64,000 nt of DNA, taken from NCBI GenBank assembly GCA_025558075.1, contig JAHLKF010000003.1, positions 1,288,642-1,352,641 on the forward strand. Reading direction: 5' to 3'. The translations under genes and the position numbers were made by a program. Under the pieces are notes generated by a model, which did not search any database, was not told where the DNA came from, and was given only the letters and a program-made list of their open reading frames with translations. Positions 34,384-44,234 of the stretch are shown here, piece by piece. Source of the DNA: Gaertneriomyces semiglobifer (lineage: Eukaryota > Chytridiomycota > Chytridiomycetes > Spizellomycetales > Spizellomycetaceae). Positions within the stretch are counted from its first letter, which is position 1. Every line of letters begins with the position of its first letter.

Positions 34384-34800
34384 ATGACTGAGAACGACGG
34401 ATCGACACAAGCAATGTCGGGCTGGCCTGGCGGGCCACCCTTCGTACCATGCACGCAGGAGTCCGACTGTGCGATCACCAATGGCGCAGTGGCATTCTGC
34501 AACAAGCAAGCGTTCTCTTGCCTACCCAGCCTTAATGAGTCTACTGGACCGAGTGCTACCTAGCCTGTCGACACGGACACCTCCAAAGGCGGAATCATTG
34601 ATGAAAAATGGCATATCGGCTGGTTTGGCACGTTTCTACGTTTTCTTTTTTTTACTGACGGACAATGTATCAATTACCAGGCTGCCTTGCTCACCACCCC
34701 TTTCTCGCAGATTGTTGGCATAGCCGCTGGCGTCGTAGCTCTAATTCTCCTTGTGGGGCTGATGCTAATGTTGAAGTACAAGGGAAAGTGGCCCTTCTAA
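34384..34800 (+). CDS. Possible short single-pass membrane protein, incomplete model
   Basis: One frame from 34384 reads a Cys-patterned stretch (VPCTQESDCAITNG, AFCNKQAFSCLP). About 150 bases on, after a pyrimidine-rich tract ending CGCAG, another frame reads IVGIAAGVVALILLVGLMLM, a clean transmembrane helix, then KYKGKWPF and a stop. An extracellular Cys-rich domain plus one helix would be sensible, but I could not confirm the splice donor, and the true start is unknown. Confidence 0.3.
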
Positions 34801-35663
34801 ACGATCGACTGAGCCAGATGGGGATGCCATGGCGGCAGCCCAGGAGCTAAAAGTTCCAGCAGCGACCGGCTCCTGTGCCTCTGGATATGAGCTCCTCTAC
34901 TCTTGTACCTACTCTTGTACCCGTCGTTCCAGTCGCTGCCAAAACCGGAACATCAAAAAGCCACATTTCATCCTCCCGGTCCTCCAGCATTGGATATACT
35001 ATGGCTGATAGGGATGATTTTTACGATTCTGATGATGAGTGCTTAATACATAGTCTCAAAGAAAGTGGTCAGAAAGTTCTCAAAAGTGTATAATACATAT
35101 TTCGTTAGGCTTCTTCCCAGTTAACTTGTCAGATTTTATTATTCATTCGGATTCATCTAATAATGCGAGCACCTCCTCTGAACATGAATCCTCCACCAAC
35201 TCTCGCACGTTTTGAGAGTTATTGTTCATTTGGCTCTTGTAGCATGTCATACATCCGCCTTTTTCTTCGGCTTTCCTGTTGAATCTAAGCGCTGTCTCTG
35301 CACACCTGATCAGCTTCCGTATCTCCTACACAAACATCTGTTCATCAACAATTACCTTTGCAAGTACATGCTTGCCGTCACACACGAAGCTCCATCTCCA
35401 CTGAGTAAACCATGCCGGTCACTTCCTCATTTGGAGCAGTTTTGCTGAAGAGAATTGGGCCCAAGCTCTTCCCGAAGTCCAAGAACAAGATATTGCTCTC
35501 ATCCTCCTTTAACAGAGCTCCATGAAGCCCGGTATCTATGTCGTCCCAATTGATCCATCTCTCGCGCAACTTTACTCCCGCCCAGAGCCAGCCATCCCGC
35601 TGTCGCTTCAACCGTCCCGCCGCGACCTCTTCCTGCCGACTAGGTTAGCAGCGACGGACGAAC

Positions 35664-36344
35664 TTGCTAAAGACCCAGGCTGCTCCTCTGATTCCGCATC
35701 AGCATCAATCCCGGCATTGGCCTTTTCTTGCCTCAGCAGCAGCCAGCTTTCGCTTTCAAGATTATTGCCGTAGGAGAAAGCTGCAAGAAGAGGTTTCACA
35801 TTCGCCTTCTGCTCCGCTCTTCTTGCAGCTTTCTCCTACGGCCATTATTTTGAAAGCAGGTACGCCACATGAAGTCCAAATGCTCATTGACATGGGTTTC
35901 AACGCAGCCATTGAAGCTGTGGTGAAGATGACGAAGGCTGATGGGATTGTTGGCCTGAACTCCATTCGTAAGAGCATGCAGGCAAAGCAGAAGAAAGAGC
36001 CAATTCCCTCGAAGCGATTGATGGATAAAGTGGCGAAGTATATTCCACCATTTATCACGGCTGTTGATGATGAAGCCAAATTGGCGAAGAAGGATGAAAC
36101 GGGGAAGGATCCACAAAGGAAGGAGGAAACCAGCTCCACCATCTGGTCATACTACTATCAATTGTCGCCACTGCCCGATCCCTGCCTTCAGATCTGGACC
36201 AGTGAAGAGGAACTCTTACTGGATGACGGCACACCAGAAATCTTTACCCTAAGCAATCTTCACAGGAAAGCCATTGTTACTAACAGGTATGTGGTCCTAT
36301 CCCCATCTGTGAATCAGTCTGGCATGGAACCGATGAAAAGATGA
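35664..36344 (+). CDS. Uncharacterised frame, possibly part of a gene
   Basis: The open frame includes HEVQMLIDMGFNAAIEAVVKM, which resembles a UBA-like helix (L-x-x-MGF), then a Lys-rich stretch. Its 5' part is formed by a perfect inverted repeat, which makes that part doubtful as protein. No family recognised. It could be the remnant of a longer gene. Confidence 0.25.
   Translation: MLKTQAAPLIPHQHQSRHWPFLASAAASFRFQDYCRRRKLQEEVSHSPSAPLFLQLSPTAIILKAGTPHEVQMLIDMGFNAAIEAVVKMTKADGIVGLNSIRKSMQAKQKKEPIPSKRLMDKVAKYIPPFITAVDDEAKLAKKDETGKDPQRKEETSSTIWSYYYQLSPLPDPCLQIWTSEEELLLDDGTPEIFTLSNLHRKAIVTNRYVVLSPSVNQSGMEPMKR
35767..35842. repeat. Inverted repeat, 26-bp perfect arms, 24-base loop
   Basis: Arms at 35767-35792 and 35817-35842 are exact complements. 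Perfect arms of this length imply recent origin or active maintenance. Confidence 0.93.
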
Positions 36345-37465
36345 ACAGATTGTGCTCTGCATCAGTCGTACACATATGCACACCGACAGGCCTTCATCAA
36401 CCTCCAACCCATTGGGTTCTCATTCCCGACGGGTACGTACGTGAAAGTGGTGCGAGTGTGACGTACTATGCTTTCTTGCTGCGTCTAGATCTACATATAT
36501 GGAGTGTGAACGGTTTATCAGTCTCGTGCACACGTTCAATTCATTGGCTGATATCTGATGCCGACATCAAAAAATCACGGTTCAACGACTTTTTGTACAT
36601 TGCACCCGTGTGGTCCGTTGCCGTCGTGGATCTGGAACCCGGTACTGGTTCCCCTTCGATGCTGTACATGTATGTCCCAACGCATCGGGCATGCATTTGG
36701 GGGCATAGTAATATCTAATATGATATGTGTATCTCACATCTTGAGATGGCATGTATGGACACCCGTAACGTAAACTTTTTGCACACGCACACCGGTGTTG
36801 GCACGCACGCACCGGTGTTGGACGAAAGAGACTCGTGAGCTGAGGGCGGGTGTGTGATATCGTGTATGTACAAAACAAAACAGAGAACACGCACACACGG
36901 GTGGTGGTTGTGGTTGTGGTGAGAAGGATCGGGTTTAATGTTAAAGGATTCGCTGTGGATGGACCCTTTGGTGGTGATGTCAGTTTGTGTTGTGGGGTGG
37001 TACGATGATGCGTATTAATGGGAGAATGTTAAATATCTGGGTTTAGTATTTTTCTTGGCCCCGGGTTTGAATTTGGTGGGTTTCCTTGTCGCCCATGCTA
37101 CTGTTGATGTGGACTGCGGACTGTGGGTATATAATGGAGATGCATGGCTTCCATGATTGGTATGGCCATGGTGTGTGGGATTTTTGGGGGTCGAGAACCT
37201 GGGTTTTTGCGTTGACGGAGTAGGGGTGTGGGATCCCGGAGAGACAATCCGTATTTGGGAAGAATTCTAATGCAGCATGTCATGTTTTGGAGGGGGAGAT
37301 ACCCGAGTTGATGATCCAGATCGGTTTTCCTGCAGGATATAAGAACCTCGAGTGGATGAGTGCCAGGACGGGGAAGAAACAAGTTCTTTGAATCTCCCAT
37401 CTCGGCAACCCAGTTCCTACTATTTGCCAACCTCATCTCCAGACTCAAACATTCGAGTGTGTTGT
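36345..37465. other. Intergenic, upstream of the amylase gene
   Basis: No gene recognised. Contains two near copies of a CACGCACACCGGTGTTGG unit at about 36783-36820 and G/T-rich sequence from 36900 to 37110. Confidence 0.45.
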
Positions 37466-39549
37466 ATGATGAGCCTCGGAGACGGACGCCTGCAGACCTC
37501 ATGGCGACGGATTCTGGTTGCTGTATTCTTCTCCCTCGTCCTCTTTCAAAGTGTCACTGCGGCTCCTTATATCCCCTCCCAAAACACCAAACGGGCTGCC
37601 CCGCAAGTCTCCCTCCTCTCCTACACCTATGTGAATCAAGTGTTGGAGGGGACGATCCAGGTCCAGAACCTAGCATATGCCAAGAAAGTGACGGTGAATT
37701 ACGCCACGGACGTGTGGAAGCCTGATCAAGCTATCAGTGCGACGTATGTCAAGACCAACCAGGATGGATATGAAGTGTGGGGGTTCAAGGGTGTAGCGCC
37801 GGGTGCCAAAGAGTTTTATATCCATTATCAAGTTGCCGGCGCGGATTATTATGATCCGGGGAATAACAAGAATCATCAGGTGAGGATTTGAAGGTTGCGA
37901 ATGTTAGCAAAAAAATTGGGAAAAGTGTATTGATAGGGAGTTTTGGTTTTTCTTTAGATTGTGTCAACCAATCCGCCGGATGCCACTCCCACATCTACCA
38001 CGACGCCCGTAACGCCTACCCCAGGTCCTACGACCCCCGTCGATCCACCCACCGTACGTACCACTGTGCCGATTGTGTTTGCGTGGCCCCGCTCGGCGCT
38101 GACGTTATTATGTATATTTATGTAGGGCACGAGCGACGTCCTTCTCCAAGGCTTCCATTGGACCTCGGCCACGTCATTCTCTGGAAACTGGTGGAAGACT
38201 GTCAACTCAAAGGTAAACGACATCAAAGGTTTCTTTTCCACTATCTGGTTGCCTCCTGTGTCGGATGCAGGGTCGCCTGAAGGATACCTACCAAGACAAT
38301 GGTATGAAATTGTATTTCGTAAACATTTCCGTAACGGTCCAATTAAGACCAGACTATTTGTAGGAACGTGTTGGATACAAAGTATGGAAGCGCCAGTGAT
38401 TTGAAGACGTTGTTGAATAACCTCAATAATGCGGGTGTGGCTCCTGTTGCGGACATTGTTGTGAATCATCGTGTGGGGACACGGGTAGGTTATTACTGTT
38501 CAAAGGATTCTACCCATACTACCGAGTCTCTTACGCTATTTTGTCTCTTCTTTATGACATTGTTTCGCTATGTGATAGGGATGGGCGGATTTCTCCAACC
38601 CGTCCTTTCCCGATAACAATGCGGCCATCTGCCGTACCGACGAATGGGCGTCCAACGGAGGTCAACCCCGCGGAAACGCAGACACGGGGGACAACTATGC
38701 GTCCGCGCGAGACCTCGACCACACCAACCCCGCCGTTCAAGCCGCCGTCACATCGTACTTGAAAGACACCCTCCAATCCATCGGATTCAAAGGATGGCGG
38801 TATGATTTCGTCAAGGGTTTTGCGGGGAAATACATTGAAATGTATAACCGTGCAACCCAACCTGTCATTTCTGTTGGCGAGCTCTGGACGGATCTTAATA
38901 TCCGAGACCCATCTTCCCATCGCAACATATTGCGTGATTGGATCCGTACCACGAGCGATACCACCTCCGCGTTCGATTTCACGACCAAAGGCATGCTCCA
39001 ATACGCCGTCGCCAACCGGGATTACGCCGTGATGAATCTCAATGGCGGGCCCGCTGGATTGATTGGATTGGATCCGCAACGGGCGGTGACGTTTGTGGAT
39101 AATCATGATACGGGACCGAGTGTGGGCGGGGGACAGAGGCATTGGGTGTTTCCTGAGGGACAGGTGATGAGTGGGTACGCTTATATCCTCACACACCCGG
39201 GTGTACCCAGTGTCTATTGGTATCACTGTAAGTTCCGCCTTACTCTCGCATACTTGCCCCCTCAGACTTTTGGTTTTGTTAATGTGTATGTTTTTATGGT
39301 TTACCAGATTTCGACCTCAACCTCAAACCAGCAATCGACCCCATCCTCCTATCCCGTCGCACAGCCGGTATCAACGCTACCTCCCCCATCACGATTCTCA
39401 AAGCCGACACACAGGCATACGCCGCCGTCATCACCGGGTCAAGCGGGCGGGTGGCAGTCAAGATCGGACCGGGGGACTGGAGTCCGCCTGTGAATGAGGG
39501 GTTTAAGTTGGTGGCGAGTGGGAATGAGTATGCTGTTTGGAGTGCGTGA
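37466..39549 (+). CDS. Secreted alpha-amylase, CBM21 plus plant-type GH13
   Basis: Exons 37466-37879, 37958-38053, 38126-38301, 38364-38484, 38579-39227 and 39308-39549. It begins with a signal peptide (RRILVAVFFSLVLFQSVTAA). Residues about 45-135 form a CBM21 starch-binding domain (LEGTIQVQNLAYAKKVTV, DVWKPDQ, FYIHYQVAG, DYYDPGNNKNHQ). A Thr/Pro linker leads to a GH13 barrel: LQGFHWTS, SPEGYLPRQW, PVADIVVNHR (region I), GWRYDFVKGFAGKYI (II, nucleophile Asp), VISVGELW (III, acid/base Glu), VTFVDNHDTG (IV) and GYAYILTHPGVPSVYW, then a short beta-sandwich. All catalytic residues are kept. The wording of these motifs is that of plant and related alpha-amylases (GH13_6), not the usual fungal GH13_1. 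It hydrolyses alpha-1,4 links in starch outside the cell. Confidence 0.92.
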
Positions 39550-40265
39550 GTACAGTGTGTGTGTGTGTGTGTGTGTGTGAGTGCGTGAGTGCAGTGTATG
39601 TGTCTATGTGTAGATGTTTTGAAGGATACATAAACGATAGATGTACTCGTTGTGTTTTATGTGAATATGAGTGGATGTCATCAAAGAGCATAAAGATACG
39701 ATATATCTTTCGTTTGTGGGTTTGCTCGTTTTTGTTTAGAGTTGGTGCATGTAAGCCCTTTTCATTGGCTTCTCCCAGCTTGGATGACTTGATGTCAATA
39801 TCAAGGGATTTCTCCTTCTCGCACATTTTTCTCAGCAGAGGCACTCAAAAACCAGTCCCAACACAAACAATCAAAAATACAACAAAACGCCAATTCCATA
39901 CATAACAAAACAACAAAAAAATGAGATCGTCTAATTCGCATTTTTTCGCCCCCCAATGGTATTTTTAAAATAATGACAGATTCATTGTTTTTTGCCCATA
40001 TCCCCAGAAATTTAAAACCGGAAAGTGTGTGTGTGAGAGAGAAATAAAACAAAAAGTCGGAACATTGGAGAAAAACAAAAAGAAAAAAACAGCAAAGCAA
40101 ACAACACGGCGTTTTTTCGTATTCACCGAGTGTAGGCTTTTCCATTTTTTCTTCCCCCCTCACCCTTGCCCGGCTCCCATTTTTTCCTCGTGTTACCAGT
40201 GCCCTTTCAAGTCTAACAATTTTTTTTCTCTGCAATGCATGGTATGGTGCAGGTTTGGGAATTAC
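39550..40265. other. Intergenic with TG microsatellite
   Basis: A (TG)n run lies at about 39556-39579 just after the amylase stop. The rest is AT-rich with A-tracts. It is the 3' flank of two converging genes. Confidence 0.5.
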
Positions 40266-42021
40266 TTAGTGCTTGGCAACTTCCTTTCCGGCGGACGGAG
40301 CAGGGGCGACCATTCTCGGCACCTGTAATAAACACAACATGGTTAGTTACTGTCTAAAGTCCATCAACAAAGCAAAGCAGAGGAACATGAATATACCTCG
40401 TTGAAGTGGTGGTAATCAGGGGGAGATGGTATGGACCATTCCAGAGAAACGGTGGCAGGTGTCCTGACCTCCTTGTTAGAGCCGAAAGTGCGCTTCTCGA
40501 AGAAAGGAGGGCTGAGAACGTCAGACCAGTAGTCGGCGCTGAGGTTGTGACCGGAGAGGTCGGCGGGAGGGAGTGGGGGGTCGAGAGCGCGGAGCTTGTC
40601 TGCAAGCTGGTATTCGGCGGGGAAGACACCACCTAATGGATGAGAGCGTTAGCAAAGATGAATAGACGAATGATGCACAAAGTAAAGACGTACGGATCTC
40701 AACGGCAACAGGAGTAAGACCAAACTCCTCCTCCTTGCTCCTCAAAGCAGCGGAAATCTTGTCGACAATGTTTGCCTGCTCAGTTGCGCCAACCTGGCCG
40801 TTGGCAGCAACAGACACGTTTTCAATCTCGCGTTCCAAAATCTTACGGACGGTTTTGGCGGCGGCACGTTCAGAGTCGGGGAGGTTGCTCTCAACGTCAA
40901 GGTAGAAAGCAGAGGTCTCTGCGTCGGTCACTTGTACGTAGACAACGGCGTAGGCATCAACCTTCTTTCCGTCTGCGGGTTTGATCGGGCACGTCAGCAT
41001 TTATGATTGATATCGTATCCTAAGCCAAAGGAAAGGCACCTACCCTTGGACTGGCCCTGCGCGAGCACACCCATGACAACGGGCTTGGCGGACTTGACAG
41101 CCTTGAGCTTGTCAACGCCCGGAATCAAAAAGTGGACGCCGTGCTCCAAAACCTTGGACGGCTGGCCACCTCTCTGCATCACCCATGTCTCTCCGTATGG
41201 TACGTAGCTGAGACCCTTTTTTAAGAAAAACAGATCGTGATCAGCATTACTGCGGTCTGAAAACTCCCAGACATTTCACTCTTCACTATGTAAACTCTTC
41301 ACGTTCACGTCAACATTATAACTCTACGACCGCACAGCGGACTTGGATCTGCAGCAAGGGCATAACCGCAAAAATTATTCCCCATCAGCTAATAAACTTA
41401 CCAAGAACTTGGGCTTGTATCCGGAAAAGACATCGGAGGTAGTCCAGAAATCCCACTTCTTTTCCCGAGCCTCGAGTTCACGGTATTGTTGAGCGGGGAC
41501 ACCGTTTTCGAAAGGAACGATGGGGTTGTGGATCTGGGGGACGGTGAGGGTGTGGCCATTACATGCCGGGATGACGTTCTTTGTGGCCTGTTTGAGAGTA
41601 ATCATAAGTAAAGGTTTGGCAGATTCGTTGGGTTATGGAAATGACACGAGTTGTCAATGTGTCGCAATCAGCACCCATCGCCTGAAGTCTTTTTCAACCT
41701 TGAGTAACCGATATCATCATCTCCGTCGACAGTGACCCTTTTCAGAAACGACGAAGTAAAGGTAAAGTCGCAAAGTTGCTCTGACGCGCGCAGATCCGGT
41801 CTCCACACCTACTCATGTCGCCTTCCTATCGGCTGTCCCATCCATCAGATCTGTATATTCTCCGAGTACCACATCGCTCATCCTATTTTCTCTCTCACAG
41901 TGTATGTATGTCTTCCAAGTCAAAGTGGTAATGTAAGATAGTACATACGAACCTTGGACACGACCGACGACCTCTTAAGGGACGCCCTAGCAACGTTGAT
42001 GAGAACGGCAGAGGGAGCCAT
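40266..42021 (-). CDS. Mitochondrial SPFH/stomatin-like protein
   Basis: Several exons. The N-terminal exon MAPSAVLINVARASLKRSS is a plausible mitochondrial presequence, followed by an intron of several hundred bases. Next come NGHTLTVPQIHNPIVPFENG, then KGLSYVPYGETWVMQRGGQP and VLEHGVHFLIPGVDKLKAVKS, which match the SPFH start, and AYAVVYVQVTDAETSAFYLDVE with a helical AKTVRKILEREIENVS. A later segment GVFPAEYQLADKLRALDPPLP and EKRTFGSNKEV are not known to me. The last intron joins a short tail VPRMVAPAPSAGKEVAKH. SPFH proteins scaffold membrane microdomains; in mitochondria SLP2 relatives support cardiolipin-rich regions and proteases. Divergent from SLP2, so subfamily is open. Confidence 0.7.
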
Positions 42022-42077
42022 TGTGCCAAAATGCAAGTTGCGTAGATGTGGAAGGAAAGGGGGGGGGGATCTAAGAC

Positions 42078-42096
42078 GGGGGGGGGGGGGGGGGGG
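42078..42096 (+). repeat. Poly-G run of 19 upstream of the SPFH gene
   Basis: G19, with a separate G10 at 42059-42068. It starts 57 bp before the SPFH start codon on the template side, then a TC-rich stretch (42113-42160) follows. Confidence 0.8.
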
Positions 42097-42575
42097 AAAG
42101 ATTAGTGTCTCCTCTCTCTCTCTCTCTCTGATCTCTCTTTCTCTGTCTGTCTGTCTGTCCTGCGCAAAACTCGCCCTCTCTCAAAAGTTGCAAGATCTGT
42201 TTCGTTGATTGCCGAAAAACCGGGCACTCGCCCCCCTCTCGGCCCCACACACACACACACACGGTGATAATGCGTTATAACCAGGGTTGATAATAGTATT
42301 CACATGCACGGTGATAAACGGGTCGTTATGGCTTATTACGTAACCCGAGTCCTGCCGTGAAGTGAAGTGGCGTAGTCATACCGGCGCACACATCTTGTTA
42401 TTATTTGATCTTGAAAATTGAACCCTGCAACATGCACCCCGTCCGACCCCATATGCACATGCACATGCACATGCATAGTGCAGTGGAGCAATGCAATGAT
42501 GTGAAAAAAAGGCATGTCCCTCACATGCATTCCCCAAACAGTTGCGAACAAAATAAAATAAATCAAAAGAACTGT

Positions 42576-42646
42576 GCAACCACCGGGGTTCGAACCCGGG
42601 CCCCTCGCTTGGGAAGCGAGAATCGTAACCACTTGACTATGGTTGC
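42576..42646 (-). tRNA. tRNA-Gly (anticodon CCC)
   Basis: On the minus strand the 71-base sequence folds as a cloverleaf: acceptor stem GCAACCA / TGGTTGC, anticodon stem CTCGC / GCGAG with loop TTCCCAA (anticodon CCC), and TPsiC arm CCGGGTTCGAACCCCGG containing the B box. There is no intron. CCA is not encoded, as in eukaryotes. Confidence 0.95.
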
Positions 42647-42980
42647 TAGTCGGCTAATAATAAGAACTACATTGCTCAGTACCTTAAACTGCAATAGGCT
42701 GGTATGGGGCAATAGTTTGTTCTCAAACCCTTTTTTCTTTTTGCCACGACCTTAACGGACGGCAAATCTTTTGTAAAAGAAATCGAAAAAAGCAGAGGGC
42801 AAGAAAGAAATTGAAAGAAATGAAATGGGTATATATCATTGTTCAAATCAAACAAACATAAAAAGCACACGTCAAAAGTCACGCAACATCCAAATCTCGA
42901 CTAAAAACTAACGTGCACCGAGTCCAAAAACCCTCACAAAATAAATTAAGATATCAAATCATGTCCGTCCGTCCTGTCCG

Positions 42981-44234
42981 TCAACAATTTATCGCAGCGG
43001 GACTTTCGTGTGGTGTTGGCGCCAAAGCGCTTTTCATGGCTTTACCTTCCTTCAACAGACGCTCTTTGCCCCATTTCTCACTGGCGTAGCGAATCGCCCA
43101 TGTCAATTCATATGTGCGCGCAGCATCGTCCCAAGGGCAGAGCACAGCTTCCGGGTTGCAACTTCTCACGGCGTCCACAAGGCATTCCATTTGTGTAAGG
43201 TACGGATCGTCCTCGGGGAAGGTGTAGAGCACCTCGGCATCCGATGCCGGAGACCGGACATACACGCGCGGGTTGTCGTAGGGTGAAACCAAGCGGAACA
43301 TCCAACCGTCGCAGTGCACTTCAAGCTCGCAACTGTATGTGTGTCCTTGAAGGTTGATGGTGTGGACCATTGTTCCCACAGCGCCAGACTTGTATTTGAA
43401 TACGGAAGACGTAACGCGAGGGACACGGTCGTCAGGCGCAATCGACTCTTCGTCAACGGGTGTGACGGATAATTTTCCCGGGGGTTCATACCACTCGACG
43501 GCGTGTGCTTGAACGGACGACATGTCTACTTCTCCGCCAAAGAAGCACGAGAGGTCCACAAAGTGCGTCCCTTGCTCGACGATCGGCGAGCACGAAATGG
43601 ATTTCATCCACCAATCCATCTTCTTGATGGACTCGTAAGTGCAGCTGTAGCGCGCAATGGTGGTCATCACAGTGAGGTTGTTGGCGACAATCAACTCCTT
43701 GATTTTTGTGACTGCCTTGAGGTACCGCATAAAGTATCCTACCGACACAATGCCGCCTTGCTGCTGGAAGCGACGGCCAATTTCCAACACTTCATCAGCA
43801 GGGGAGGAGCTCATAGGCTTCTCTACAAAGAGCGCGGTGCGCGGACCGCAAACGCGGCGAAATTGGAGCTCGATATCCTTGCCCGGCTGCAGGCTACCGT
43901 GAAATGCCGGCGGAATACCGATGAGGACAATGTCGGGAACGGGTGTGGATGGGTCTGATTGGATGGCTTCAAGGTAACGCGGGACGGTGTCGAATTCTTG
44001 GGTATATTGGTAAGATGGAGCTACCGGTTGGGAGCGTTTCTCGGCAAGCACTTCAGCGCGGCGCGCTGGTGACGGGTCGATGATAGCGGTAACATTGAGA
44101 TCCGCTCCAAGGACCTTTTCTAAGCGCACCGAATGGTTCCAGGGCCCGTCTGGTGTGCCGAAATGGATACCGCCTGCGCCAACGAACGCGACCTTGAGAG
44201 TGGTCGTAGCGGTGAGTCCTGGCATCTTGCACAT
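42981..44234 (-). CDS. Gfo/Idh/MocA family oxidoreductase
   Basis: Uninterrupted frame of 417 residues. The Rossmann start is LKVAFVGAGGIHFG, with a longer loop before strand 2 (TAIIDPSPARRAEVLA). DIVLIGIPPAFHG, ALFVEKPMSSSP (the EKP motif after strand 5) and VGYFMRYLKAV are typical of the family, which uses NAD(P)(H) on sugars, inositols and related alcohols. The C-terminal beta-sheet domain is present (IVEQGTHFVDLSCFFGG, then VFKYKSGAVGTMVHTINLQG). No intron and no targeting signal. The substrate cannot be predicted. A second Met three codons in (44225) could be the start. Confidence 0.85.
   Translation of the reverse strand: MCKMPGLTATTTLKVAFVGAGGIHFGTPDGPWNHSVRLEKVLGADLNVTAIIDPSPARRAEVLAEKRSQPVAPSYQYTQEFDTVPRYLEAIQSDPSTPVPDIVLIGIPPAFHGSLQPGKDIELQFRRVCGPRTALFVEKPMSSSPADEVLEIGRRFQQQGGIVSVGYFMRYLKAVTKIKELIVANNLTVMTTIARYSCTYESIKKMDWWMKSISCSPIVEQGTHFVDLSCFFGGEVDMSSVQAHAVEWYEPPGKLSVTPVDEESIAPDDRVPRVTSSVFKYKSGAVGTMVHTINLQGHTYSCELEVHCDGWMFRLVSPYDNPRVYVRSPASDAEVLYTFPEDDPYLTQMECLVDAVRSCNPEAVLCPWDDAARTYELTWAIRYASEKWGKERLLKEGKAMKSALAPTPHESPAAINC

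Noticed and set aside
39537..39844. Frames with Val/Cys or Thr/His repeats after the amylase
   Set aside because: They are translations of the (TG)n microsatellite on either strand.
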